Origin: an uncultured Clostridia bacterium
GTDB lineage: Bacteria > Bacillota > Clostridia > Oscillospirales > Oscillospiraceae
Assembly (NCBI GenBank): GCA_945949735.1
Contig: CAMFFO010000002.1
Coordinates: 1 to 64,000 of the forward strand
Reading direction: 5' to 3'
DNA length: 64,000 nt
The notes beneath the pieces were generated by a model. That model saw only the letters and a list, made by a program, of their open reading frames with translations, did not search any database and was not told where the DNA came from. Of the stretch, positions 15,632 through 22,526 are shown piece by piece. A program made the translations under genes and the position numbers. Numbering within the stretch: the stretch's first letter is position 1; each line of letters opens with the position of its first letter.

Positions 15632-16504
15632 TTACAGCTCCGGAGGGGGCGAAAAGCTGCTTTTTGAGTCCCCTTCGGAAGTGGGCGTCCGAACGTCGCC
15701 CAAAACGTCATGGTACTCCTCTGTGTCGCGACCAATGTAATCATCCTCCGTGCGCGGCTTTCGTAACTCGTCGTAGAAGCCTGCCCATACCGTATCGTAG
15801 AGCGCGAAATAATACATCAGGCCTACGAGGTTGAAGGAAAGAAGATTCAGGACGTCCCATCCTAAAAATTTCATTCTCCGGACAAACATCTCCATTTTAT
15901 GTCCGTGAGTCAGTTCTGCGGAGCATTTCAGCGCATCCTCCGCGGAGATCCCGGGATTGTCATAGAGAACATAGGGCGCAAGCATATAGCTGAACTGTTT
16001 GACATAGCCGAACACGGGCACCAGCATCCACAGGCCGATACGCAGCTTGATCCAGAACATACCGGCCATGGTTCTGCCATAGTCATGCATACCCTCAAAA
16101 AGGGTGGCAACGTTAAGATCCTCATCCCGGTACAGGTGCAATCCGGCAATGTGTTCGCCATATTCAAAAATGTTGCCCAGAAAGATCTTATAAATGGCTT
16201 CGGCAATCAGGACGCCTCCCAGCGCAAACATGAGACCGAAAAGCCAGCCGATCAGGAAGGAAAGTACCCAGTTCACCAGCCAGACCACAATGAAAAAGGG
16301 AATCGTCTCTCCAATCCGAAGCACAGCTGCTTTGTGGGCCTGATGGAGGAGCTTGTCCTCGGGCACCAGCCCGGTTTTTCGGGTGGTTTTACGCATGGGC
16401 CGCTCCCTGCCGCATACGCGGCAGCTGCTTCCGGTGTTGATTGTCTCACATCTGGGGCATTTCCAACCTTTGGGGACACCTGTGTGTCTTGTTATAGACG
16501 GCAT
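15632..16504 (-). CDS. DUF975-family membrane protein with N-terminal zinc finger
   Basis: The 290-residue protein carries a zinc finger at about 14-33 (WKCPRCETINTGSSCRVCGR) like that of its neighbour, then a DUF975-type integral membrane region with about five helices. It keeps the family segment YMLAPYVLYDNPGISAEDAL followed by SAELTHGHKMEMFVRRMKFLGW. DUF975 proteins have no known biochemical role. The finger is not part of the usual family and is shared with the next gene, suggesting that these proteins act together. GGAGGAAGAAAA precedes the ATG. Confidence 0.75.
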   Translation of the reverse strand: MPSITRHTGVPKGWKCPRCETINTGSSCRVCGRERPMRKTTRKTGLVPEDKLLHQAHKAAVLRIGETIPFFIVVWLVNWVLSFLIGWLFGLMFALGGVLIAEAIYKIFLGNIFEYGEHIAGLHLYRDEDLNVATLFEGMHDYGRTMAGMFWIKLRIGLWMLVPVFGYVKQFSYMLAPYVLYDNPGISAEDALKCSAELTHGHKMEMFVRRMKFLGWDVLNLLSFNLVGLMYYFALYDTVWAGFYDELRKPRTEDDYIGRDTEEYHDVLGDVRTPTSEGDSKSSFSPPPEL

Positions 16505-16552
16505 TTTTCTTCCTCCTTCATGATATGGGCGCCCGCGTGGGCTGCCCGTTTC

Positions 16553-17143
16553 CTATTCCCTTGCCGGTTCTGTTTCCGCGTCCGTGGAGGGCGGTGTTTC
16601 CTCTGCCTCCGGGAGGGAGGCTTCCGCCTCTGTGGGAACCTCCGGTACCGGTTCCCACTGGGCATAGAGCGTCAGTGGTTCCCACAACGGAAGGTCAAAG
16701 GGATCCCCCGGATTGACGCCCATTCCGTTTCCCTCCGGCTTGGTATTCCAGCCTGTGAATCGCCAGCTTCCGGTATCCTGCAGGGTGGGAACCGTCTGCC
16801 CCCGGGAGATGGACGGGACATCCGCCCCCTGTTCGTCCGGAAGGTTCCGGTCAAAGCACACTGTGTACACCGGAGCCTTTGCGGCGGAAGTCGCCGCGCG
16901 CAGCTGCCTGAGCTGAAGGACACCGAGGATTTCGAGCGCACAGGTGATCACCGCGACGACGAGAATCACGGCCAGCAGCCCGGACGAGGAAGCGGGATTT
17001 TTGGGGCGGGCGACCGAATGCTCATCGATCCCGGGAATTTTGCCCGGGCGGCTGCAGGTGCGGCTTATAAACTCTGTCTGCCGGTGGCAATACCGACAGG
17101 TCTCTCCCGTGTCTGTTTTCCTGCCGCAGTGCGGACAAATCAT
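16553..17143 (-). CDS. Zinc-ribbon / transmembrane / InlB B-repeat-like protein
   Basis: The 196-residue protein has a cytoplasmic zinc ribbon (MICPHCGRKTDTGETCRYCH, 1-20), a basic linker, one transmembrane helix (about 55-76, LLAVILVVAVITCALEILGV) and an outer domain at about 90-165. The outer domain carries the Listeria-Bacteroides repeat pattern (VCFDRNLPD, TGWNTKPEGNGMGV, TLYAQWEPVPE). It ends in an acidic Pro/Glu-rich tail. InlB B-repeats are adhesion or spacer modules. It is first in the minus-strand accessory run, 48 nt upstream of the DUF975 gene. Confidence 0.7.
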   Translation of the reverse strand: MICPHCGRKTDTGETCRYCHRQTEFISRTCSRPGKIPGIDEHSVARPKNPASSSGLLAVILVVAVITCALEILGVLQLRQLRAATSAAKAPVYTVCFDRNLPDEQGADVPSISRGQTVPTLQDTGSWRFTGWNTKPEGNGMGVNPGDPFDLPLWEPLTLYAQWEPVPEVPTEAEASLPEAEETPPSTDAETEPARE

Positions 17144-17279
17144 TTTGAATTCCCCCTCCCGAGGTGTGATGCGTCCATTGTACCAGCGCCGGTTTCCGGA
17201 TAGGGGATACCTTGTCGAAACCGTACAGAAAATGTAATCAATTTCAAAACGGGACCGCAGCCATCAAACGACGGGCGGG

Positions 17280-17514
17280 TAAGTTGTTGTTTAGCGGCTT
17301 TGCTCCAAAGTTTTCTGTCATTGCGAGACCAGTCCGCAGACTGGTCGTGGCAATCCCCCAGTTAGAGGGGAAATGTACCGAAAAGTACCAAAAAATAGGA
17401 GTTGCCGCGATTTTTGGTGGTAATCGTTACCTGGTTCCTTTCAACCGGGGGATTGCCACGCCACTTAAGCGCACTGGCTCGCAATGACAGCGTTAATTCG
17501 CTAAACAACAATTT
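17280..17514. repeat. Family A palindromic repeat, copy A4
   Basis: Left end AAGTTGTTGTTTAGCGGC and right end GCTAAACAACAATTTCC form clear terminal inverted repeats. CATTGCGAGACCAGTC and GGCTCGCAATGACAG arms lie inside. It fills the gap between the InlB-repeat gene and the LytTR gene. Confidence 0.88.
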
Positions 17515-17539
17515 CCATTTCTCCCACGGGAGTCTGGGG

Positions 17540-18274
17540 CTAATAGAGCGTGGGATACTCTTCACTGATCAATTCGGTGCAGTAGCCGCAGTAGGCGCTG
17601 TGCAGGGCATCGGAAAAGGTGCTGCCCACGGGGATCTCGCAGCCGTTGATCATCTGAATATGGGAGGGGCACAGCATATGAATGTTTTGCAGGTTCACAT
17701 AATAGCTGCGATGGCACTGGGCGAAAACAGTGGTGCCGCTCTGCTCCAGAAGATCTTTTGGGGACTGATAGGTTTCAAAGGAATAGGTTTGGGTCACCAC
17801 AAGGGTTTTCCGAAGATTCTTTTCCATGTACAGGATCTGGGAGCAGGGGATGATCCGGTGCTCCCGTCCTGCAATCAGATGGACGTAACGCTCGCGTTTG
17901 CGCTCCAGAGAGGCGACCAGACGGTTGATCACGGTGATCAGATGCAGGGGCACCAGATCCTTGGGCAGCAGGACACTGTGGGACAGCCGGTACATTTCCG
18001 GAACCACATTGTTTTCTTCACTTAACAGGATCGCCATGCAGTGCGGATTCTCGGCCCGTACCTTCAGAATGATATCCACGCCGCATTCGTGTTCCAGATT
18101 CTGGGATATGATTAGGATGTCGAAGGATTCCGTGTTGGTGCAGACGTCCTCCACCAGCCAGCCGGGCTTGCAGTAGGTCACAATCAGACTTTCCCGGGTG
18201 CATTCGATCTGACGCACCAGACCGGTGAGCCACTGAACGTATCTCCAATCGCTGTCGCAAATTCCGATTCGCAT
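17540..18274 (-). CDS. LytTR-type response regulator with degenerate receiver
   Basis: The 244-residue protein has an N-terminal receiver-like domain (MRIGICDSDWRYVQWL, 1-120) and a C-terminal LytTR DNA-binding domain (about 135-240, with YMEKNLRKTLVVT, CHRSYYVNLQNI, GCEIPVGSTFSDAL). The acidic pair near the N-terminus is kept (D7, D9). The phosphoacceptor position in FDILIISQNL reads Ser57 where Asp is expected. Either the receiver is regulated without phosphorylation or it is pseudo-receiver type. No histidine kinase is adjacent. GGGAGGGATTCC precedes the ATG at 18274. It is oriented away from the vWA cassette. Confidence 0.82.
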   Translation of the reverse strand: MRIGICDSDWRYVQWLTGLVRQIECTRESLIVTYCKPGWLVEDVCTNTESFDILIISQNLEHECGVDIILKVRAENPHCMAILLSEENNVVPEMYRLSHSVLLPKDLVPLHLITVINRLVASLERKRERYVHLIAGREHRIIPCSQILYMEKNLRKTLVVTQTYSFETYQSPKDLLEQSGTTVFAQCHRSYYVNLQNIHMLCPSHIQMINGCEIPVGSTFSDALHSAYCGYCTELISEEYPTLY

Positions 18275-18430
18275 GGAATCCCTCCCTCCCGGGCGCATCC
18301 CGTCCCATAAATATGCCGCGACGACAGAAACAAAAAATGATCGCGTGGTAATCATTATTTTACTACGGAAGAACGATCAATTCAAAGAAGAAAGCATAAC
18401 TTGCAGCTTATTTGTCATAATTTGCATACT

Positions 18431-18608
18431 TGCTTATCGGCTCGACTGAGCTTCCGGATAAACTGGCGCCTGTAGGATTGCAAATGCCGCCCGAGACGTT
18501 CCGATTCTTACGTATTTCCGTTGAAACACAATGCCTTCAGAGCCGGCAGGCTGCGGGCGGCTGTTGGCCGCCCCTGCGATAGCATCCCGTCAAACACCGC
18601 TTTTCCAC
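18431..18608. repeat. Family C repeat, copy C2 (reverse, incomplete)
   Basis: TGCTTATCGG opens the copy, followed by segments matching the reverse complement of C1 (CCCGAGACGTTCCGATTCTTA, shortened here to GACGTTCCGATTCTTACG; then GGCGGCTGTTGGCCGCCCC). The right outer end and one core arm are missing. The remainder of 18275-18846 contains no convincing gene; TTACAATATT at 18668 is a possible -10 for the vWA gene, with no good -35. Confidence 0.7.
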
Positions 18609-18846
18609 GGGAAGGAACCCAAGTGCTCCGGACAACCGGCTGTCTGCAGGGGGATGCTGGATTTCGTTACAATATTTTGGGTTTTCCGACAAGGAATTTC
18701 CCCGAAAGAGAAGGGAGCAGATACAATATACCCAACGGGTATCACCCCGGAAACCGGTCATCCGGAAATATTGGAAAGCCCCGATCCGGTAGCGGAGCCG
18801 AAGAAGAGTCTCCCTTCGTATCCAGGGATTTCCGGGAAATGAGGTT

Positions 18847-19605
18847 ATGATTATGAATCAGGGAAGCTATTCATACGCCAGCCGGGACGATGGACAGGGA
18901 AGCTACAAGGTGCAGTTTTCTTATAATGTGGATCTGGTGTTGTGCATCGACGGCACCAAAAGCATGGAGCCGGTCATTCAGATGGTGAAGGAGAACGCGA
19001 AAAGGCTTCCGGACGATATCCTGCGGGAGGCGGCGGAGAAGAACAAGCGGATCAACAGCCTGCGCATCAGGATCATCGTTTTCCGGGATTACCGGGAGGA
19101 CGGGGTGCACGCCATCGAAACCACGGATTTTCTGAACATGCCGGAGCAGAAGGATGCTTTCTGCAGCGCGGTAAATTCCATCGAGGCAATCGGCGGAGGG
19201 GACGAGCCGGAGGATGGCCTGGAGGCGCTGGCCTATGCCATGGCATCCAAATGGCGGTGGCCCTCGGGAGGTCAGAAGTGCCGCCAGATCATTGTGGTCT
19301 GGACCGACGCATCCACCCATAAGATCGGTTACGGAAGCGCCGCGCCGAATTATGACCCCAAGATGCCAAAGGATTTTGCGGAACTGACGCAGTGGTGGGG
19401 AGATGAGCAGGACAATCCCAAGGCAAAAATGCATTATTCCTCCAAACGGCTGCTGCTGTTCGCTCCGGATGCCAAATTCTGGAGCACCATCAGCGAGAAC
19501 TGGGATAATGTGATCCCTGTTAAGACCATTGCCGGACAGGGAATGCGGGAACGGGATTACGACGAAGTGCTGGAGCTGCTGGTCAATACCCTAACTGTAA
19601 ATTGA
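18847..19605 (+). CDS. TerY-like von Willebrand factor A domain protein
   Basis: The 252-residue protein is one vWA domain. The metal-ion-dependent adhesion site is seen as DLVLCIDGTKSM (D35-G-T37-K-S39), and QIIVVWTDASTH carries a further site residue. vWA proteins of this kind (TerY-like) pair with a PP2C phosphatase and a Ser/Thr kinase in Ter-linked gene triads. Here exactly those two genes follow. A cytoplasmic location is likely since no signal peptide is seen. The MIMNQG start could be ATG 18847 or ATG 18853. It probably presents a client or metal to the kinase and phosphatase, which is inference from the family. Confidence 0.82.
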   Translation: MIMNQGSYSYASRDDGQGSYKVQFSYNVDLVLCIDGTKSMEPVIQMVKENAKRLPDDILREAAEKNKRINSLRIRIIVFRDYREDGVHAIETTDFLNMPEQKDAFCSAVNSIEAIGGGDEPEDGLEALAYAMASKWRWPSGGQKCRQIIVVWTDASTHKIGYGSAAPNYDPKMPKDFAELTQWWGDEQDNPKAKMHYSSKRLLLFAPDAKFWSTISENWDNVIPVKTIAGQGMRERDYDEVLELLVNTLTVN

Positions 19606-19632
19606 TCTCTTTCGGAACTGCTGAGGATTCGT

Positions 19633-20604
19633 ATGGGCATCATCACATTCACACTGAGCGTCTGTGAGGAAAAGCGCGCCCAAAAAGGGGAGGACGCGCC
19701 TCTCAGACTGACCTATGGCGAACGGGCCGGAATGATCGCCTGCATGGACGGCTGCGGCGGCAGCGGCGCCCGCAGATATCCCCAGTTCGGAGACTGGACC
19801 GGTGCAAGGATTTCCGCACGGCTTATCGGCAACACGCTGGCGGATTGGTTCCAGGCCGGGGGCATGGACGCCCGGGGAACCGGAGACGCAGCGCCGGAGG
19901 CTTTGGCGGGTCAGCTTCAGTCGCTGCTTTCCAGCCGCCTGAAGGAAGTCAAGGCGCAGATTTCTCCGGAGGATACGGCATTTTCCGGCCGCATGAGCAA
20001 GACCCTGCCGTCTACCCTGGCTGCCGTGCTGGTGGAGGCGGCGGGGAGGAACCGCTGCCGGATCTGCTCGTTCTGGGCAGGAGATTCCAGAACCTATTTT
20101 TTCCCGGCATCCGGACTTCGTCAGACAAGCCGGGATGATATTCGGGGAGGGGCGGATCCCTTTGACAGCCTGATCGGGGACGGGATCCTTTCCAACGTGG
20201 TCAGCGCCGATTCGGACTTCCGAATCAACTGGGCGGAGACCTTTTCCCTGGAACCCTGTATGGTGCTGACTGCCACGGACGGCTGCTTCTCCTATTTCCC
20301 TTCGCCCATGCATCTGGAAGAGCTGCTCCTGGATACGCTGATCAGTGCGCAAACGCCGCTGGACTGGGAGAATGCCCTGAGGGAGGAAATCGGTGCGGTG
20401 GCGGGAGATGACTATACGCTTCAGCTTGCTGTGGTCGGTTTCTCCAACTTCCGGGCGCTGCAAACCGCGTATACGCCCCGCCGGGAGTATTTCAGAACCC
20501 GTTTCACCCAACCGCTCTGTCAGATCCTGAAGGAGAATGACCTTGCGGGACATCGTGCCCTTTGGATGGCTTATAAACAGGATTACATGGCGGAGGAAGC
20601 GTGA
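19633..20604 (+). CDS. PP2C-like protein phosphatase
   Basis: The 323-residue protein carries PP2C motifs in order: MIACMDGCGGSG (metal-binding Asp39), KTLPSTLAAVLVE, FWAGDSRTYFF (GDSR), VLTATDGCFSYF (TDG) and GDDYTLQLAVVGF (second metal Asp pair). It should be a metal-dependent Ser/Thr phosphatase opposing the kinase encoded next. Length is near that of stand-alone PP2C with a C-terminal extension of about 50 residues (RREYFRTRFTQPLCQ onward) of unknown role. It follows the vWA gene by 27 nt and nearly abuts the kinase gene. Confidence 0.86.
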   Translation: MGIITFTLSVCEEKRAQKGEDAPLRLTYGERAGMIACMDGCGGSGARRYPQFGDWTGARISARLIGNTLADWFQAGGMDARGTGDAAPEALAGQLQSLLSSRLKEVKAQISPEDTAFSGRMSKTLPSTLAAVLVEAAGRNRCRICSFWAGDSRTYFFPASGLRQTSRDDIRGGADPFDSLIGDGILSNVVSADSDFRINWAETFSLEPCMVLTATDGCFSYFPSPMHLEELLLDTLISAQTPLDWENALREEIGAVAGDDYTLQLAVVGFSNFRALQTAYTPRREYFRTRFTQPLCQILKENDLAGHRALWMAYKQDYMAEEA

Positions 20605-20606
20605 GA

Positions 20607-21530
20607 ATGAAAGCAGGTATCAACGGCCTGGAAAGGATCAACGGCTATCAGCTGACTGCTCCCTGGACAACCAGCGGCAGCGCACAGTGGAGCTTCGCGG
20701 AAAAAGGCGGCAGCGAGTGGTTCATCAAGCGCTTCCTGGCCCCGAAGCGAAAGCGCGCGGAGGACGGTATTCCCCAAAGTACAGTGGATACCGCCAACGC
20801 CCGCTGCGACGCCTTTGAAAAAGCCCGGCAGGAGCTGTACCGCAGGATTCGGGAAGCCGATAACGGGAATATTGTTTTTGTGTCGGACTTCTTCTGTTAT
20901 GGTTCCAGCTATTACGCGGTGAGTCCCCGGATTCCCGCCGCAGGACTTAGCGTGAAGGGCATTGCGGAGCAGCCCCAGGAGAAGAGAATTCTCCTGATGA
21001 AGATTCTGACCTACTGCGTTCAGAGCCTCCACGACCACGGTGTTGTCCACGGAGATCTGAAGCCGGCAAACATTATCCTCAAGCGCACGGCAACCGGGGG
21101 CTTTACGTTGAAGCTGATTGATTTTGACGCGGGCTTCCTGGAAGAGGAGCCCCGCAGCGGGGATCGGATCTCCTTTGACACCGTGTATGCTGCGCCGGAA
21201 ACCCTGCTGGCGTTGGAGGATGATTCCATCCGGCTGACGAATAAGATCGATATTTTCGCCCTGGGGCTGATTTTCCACGAATATGCCTGCGGCAGGCAGC
21301 CCTCGCTTCCAATGGACTGCCCCTCGGCGGTTTACGCGGTGTTAAACGGAGAAGTTCCCCAACTCAACGGGGATCTGCCGGGATGGCTGCGGCAGCTGAT
21401 TGCCAGGATGCTTCTGCCTGATCCAGCCCAGCGGCCGGATGCGCAGACGGTATTCCGGAGGCTGCAGGAGCAGAACGCACCGGGCATGGAAAACGGAAAC
21501 AGTTTCTTTCACAGACCGAACCCGCTGTAG
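20607..21530 (+). CDS. Serine/threonine protein kinase of the vWA-PP2C triad
   Basis: The 307-residue protein has the eukaryotic-type kinase core. The ATP lysine is probably K41 in EWFIKRFLAP. The catalytic loop is VVHGDLKPANIIL (D150, N155), the DFG position reads DFDAG (172-176), the activation segment ends in AAPETLL (APE 196-198), and NKIDIFALGLIFHEYACG is the helix F segment. The glycine-rich loop is poor (TTSGSAQW), and DFD for DFG is unusual but known in divergent kinases. No transmembrane or PASTA segment is present, so it is soluble. ATG 20607 sits 10 nt after GGAGG; GTG 20601 would overlap the phosphatase stop. It completes the TerY-type triad. Confidence 0.86.
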   Translation: MKAGINGLERINGYQLTAPWTTSGSAQWSFAEKGGSEWFIKRFLAPKRKRAEDGIPQSTVDTANARCDAFEKARQELYRRIREADNGNIVFVSDFFCYGSSYYAVSPRIPAAGLSVKGIAEQPQEKRILLMKILTYCVQSLHDHGVVHGDLKPANIILKRTATGGFTLKLIDFDAGFLEEEPRSGDRISFDTVYAAPETLLALEDDSIRLTNKIDIFALGLIFHEYACGRQPSLPMDCPSAVYAVLNGEVPQLNGDLPGWLRQLIARMLLPDPAQRPDAQTVFRRLQEQNAPGMENGNSFFHRPNPL

Positions 21531-21556
21531 GACGGGATTACGACCGACCTGTGTCC

Positions 21557-22402
21557 ATGAACTATCAGCGGGAATCATCGGTTCACAAAGATAGTTACCG
21601 GGGAGACCAGGTGCTTGGGCGGGCCGAGTGGTTCCTTGACGTGCTGAACCGGGTGAACGGGAACCGGAACGGGAGGAATCTGCTCTGGAAGGCTGCGGCG
21701 TCCGCGCCTGTGGGCTTCTGCCATATCACCTCGGGCGTTCTGGGGACGCTGCTGGAGGGTATTATGGACGGCCTGAACCTGGACAGAATCCAGCGCCGGT
21801 TTGCACGGCTTGAAGAAATAGAGACGCGCTGGAAAGCACCCGCTCCTGCAGACCACGAGGGCGGCGTTTTTGCCGGAGTGCCCACCAGAACTGCAAAATC
21901 CAAAAGCGATGACCTGACGTCCAGGGTGAATATGACCTGGGTGAAATTCCGCGACACGGTGCTGCCCCGTGCCACAAAAATAGAATTCCAGGTGAGGCAG
22001 GGAAAGGACAATTTCTGTGCCATCGTTACCGCGGAGGATCCCGATGCGCCTCCCATCATCCAGTGGGACAGCCCGCAGCGGCGCAATCCTTTCAGCCTCT
22101 ATGTTTACAGAGGGGGATCTACGCCCGATCTCTGGGGGCTGACGCCCGGATACTGTAAGGTGACGGCGGTCACCCTGCAGCCGACTATGTGGCAGCCAGG
22201 TTTTGAACACAAGGGGAAATCGGTGATCTTTCTTCTGGAGGGCTGTCGGGATCACCGGGAGTCGGGTCTGGCTTTGTTCCCGGAGATTCTGAGAAGTGAG
22301 CTTCATGAGGTTCGTGCCACCATTGAGGCTTACTCCAATAGTCATGTTCTGTCCGGAGCCGAGGAAGCCTCCGCCTGCGGACTGGTTCGCAATGACAGAT
22401 AG
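21557..22402 (+). CDS. Unknown protein, fourth gene of the kinase cassette, 3' end derived from a repeat
   Basis: The 281-residue protein has no family I can name. After a helical N-terminus (about 20-95), a distinct region at about 120-240 includes TWVKFRDTVLPRATKIEF, APPIIQWDSPQRRNPFSL, YVYRGGSTPDLWGLTPGY and PTMWQPGF. The Trp/Pro-rich, conserved-looking pattern suggests a folded domain. It lies 26 nt after the kinase gene on the same strand. The last residues (ACGLVRNDR) are encoded by a fragment of repeat A, so the original C-terminus was probably lost or replaced. The start is set at ATG 21557; its ribosome site is weak. Possibly a substrate or effector of the kinase, which is inference. 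Confidence 0.6.
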   Translation: MNYQRESSVHKDSYRGDQVLGRAEWFLDVLNRVNGNRNGRNLLWKAAASAPVGFCHITSGVLGTLLEGIMDGLNLDRIQRRFARLEEIETRWKAPAPADHEGGVFAGVPTRTAKSKSDDLTSRVNMTWVKFRDTVLPRATKIEFQVRQGKDNFCAIVTAEDPDAPPIIQWDSPQRRNPFSLYVYRGGSTPDLWGLTPGYCKVTAVTLQPTMWQPGFEHKGKSVIFLLEGCRDHRESGLALFPEILRSELHEVRATIEAYSNSHVLSGAEEASACGLVRNDR

Positions 22403-22430
22403 TTTTGGACGCAAAGCGACAAACACCAAT
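22376..22430. repeat. Family A repeat fragment, copy A5
   Basis: TGCGGACTGGTTCGCAATGA matches the right arm of copies A2 and A8, and AGCGACAAACACCAATTTTT matches the A-type right end. Only the right half is present. It overlaps the last codons and stop of the fourth cassette gene. Confidence 0.75.
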
Positions 22431-22462
22431 TTTCCATGCTGCGGAAAACCGGAGAACGAAAT

Positions 22463-22504
22463 GGCGGCTCTGAAAGACAGCGATTGCTGCTTTTCAGAGC
22501 CGCC
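22463..22504. other. Strong hairpin between convergent genes
   Basis: GGCGGCTCTGAAA and TTTCAGAGCCGCC form a 13-bp perfect stem around a 16-nt loop. It lies between the convergent fourth cassette gene and helicase gene. There is no good T-run on either side, so termination is possible but not certain. Confidence 0.6.
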
Positions 22505-22526
22505 AAATATTGTTGGCAGCACACGC

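Noticed and set aside
18521-18850. Overlapping open frames upstream of the vWA gene
   Set aside because: They overlap repeat C2 and lack a ribosome site and recognisable protein composition.
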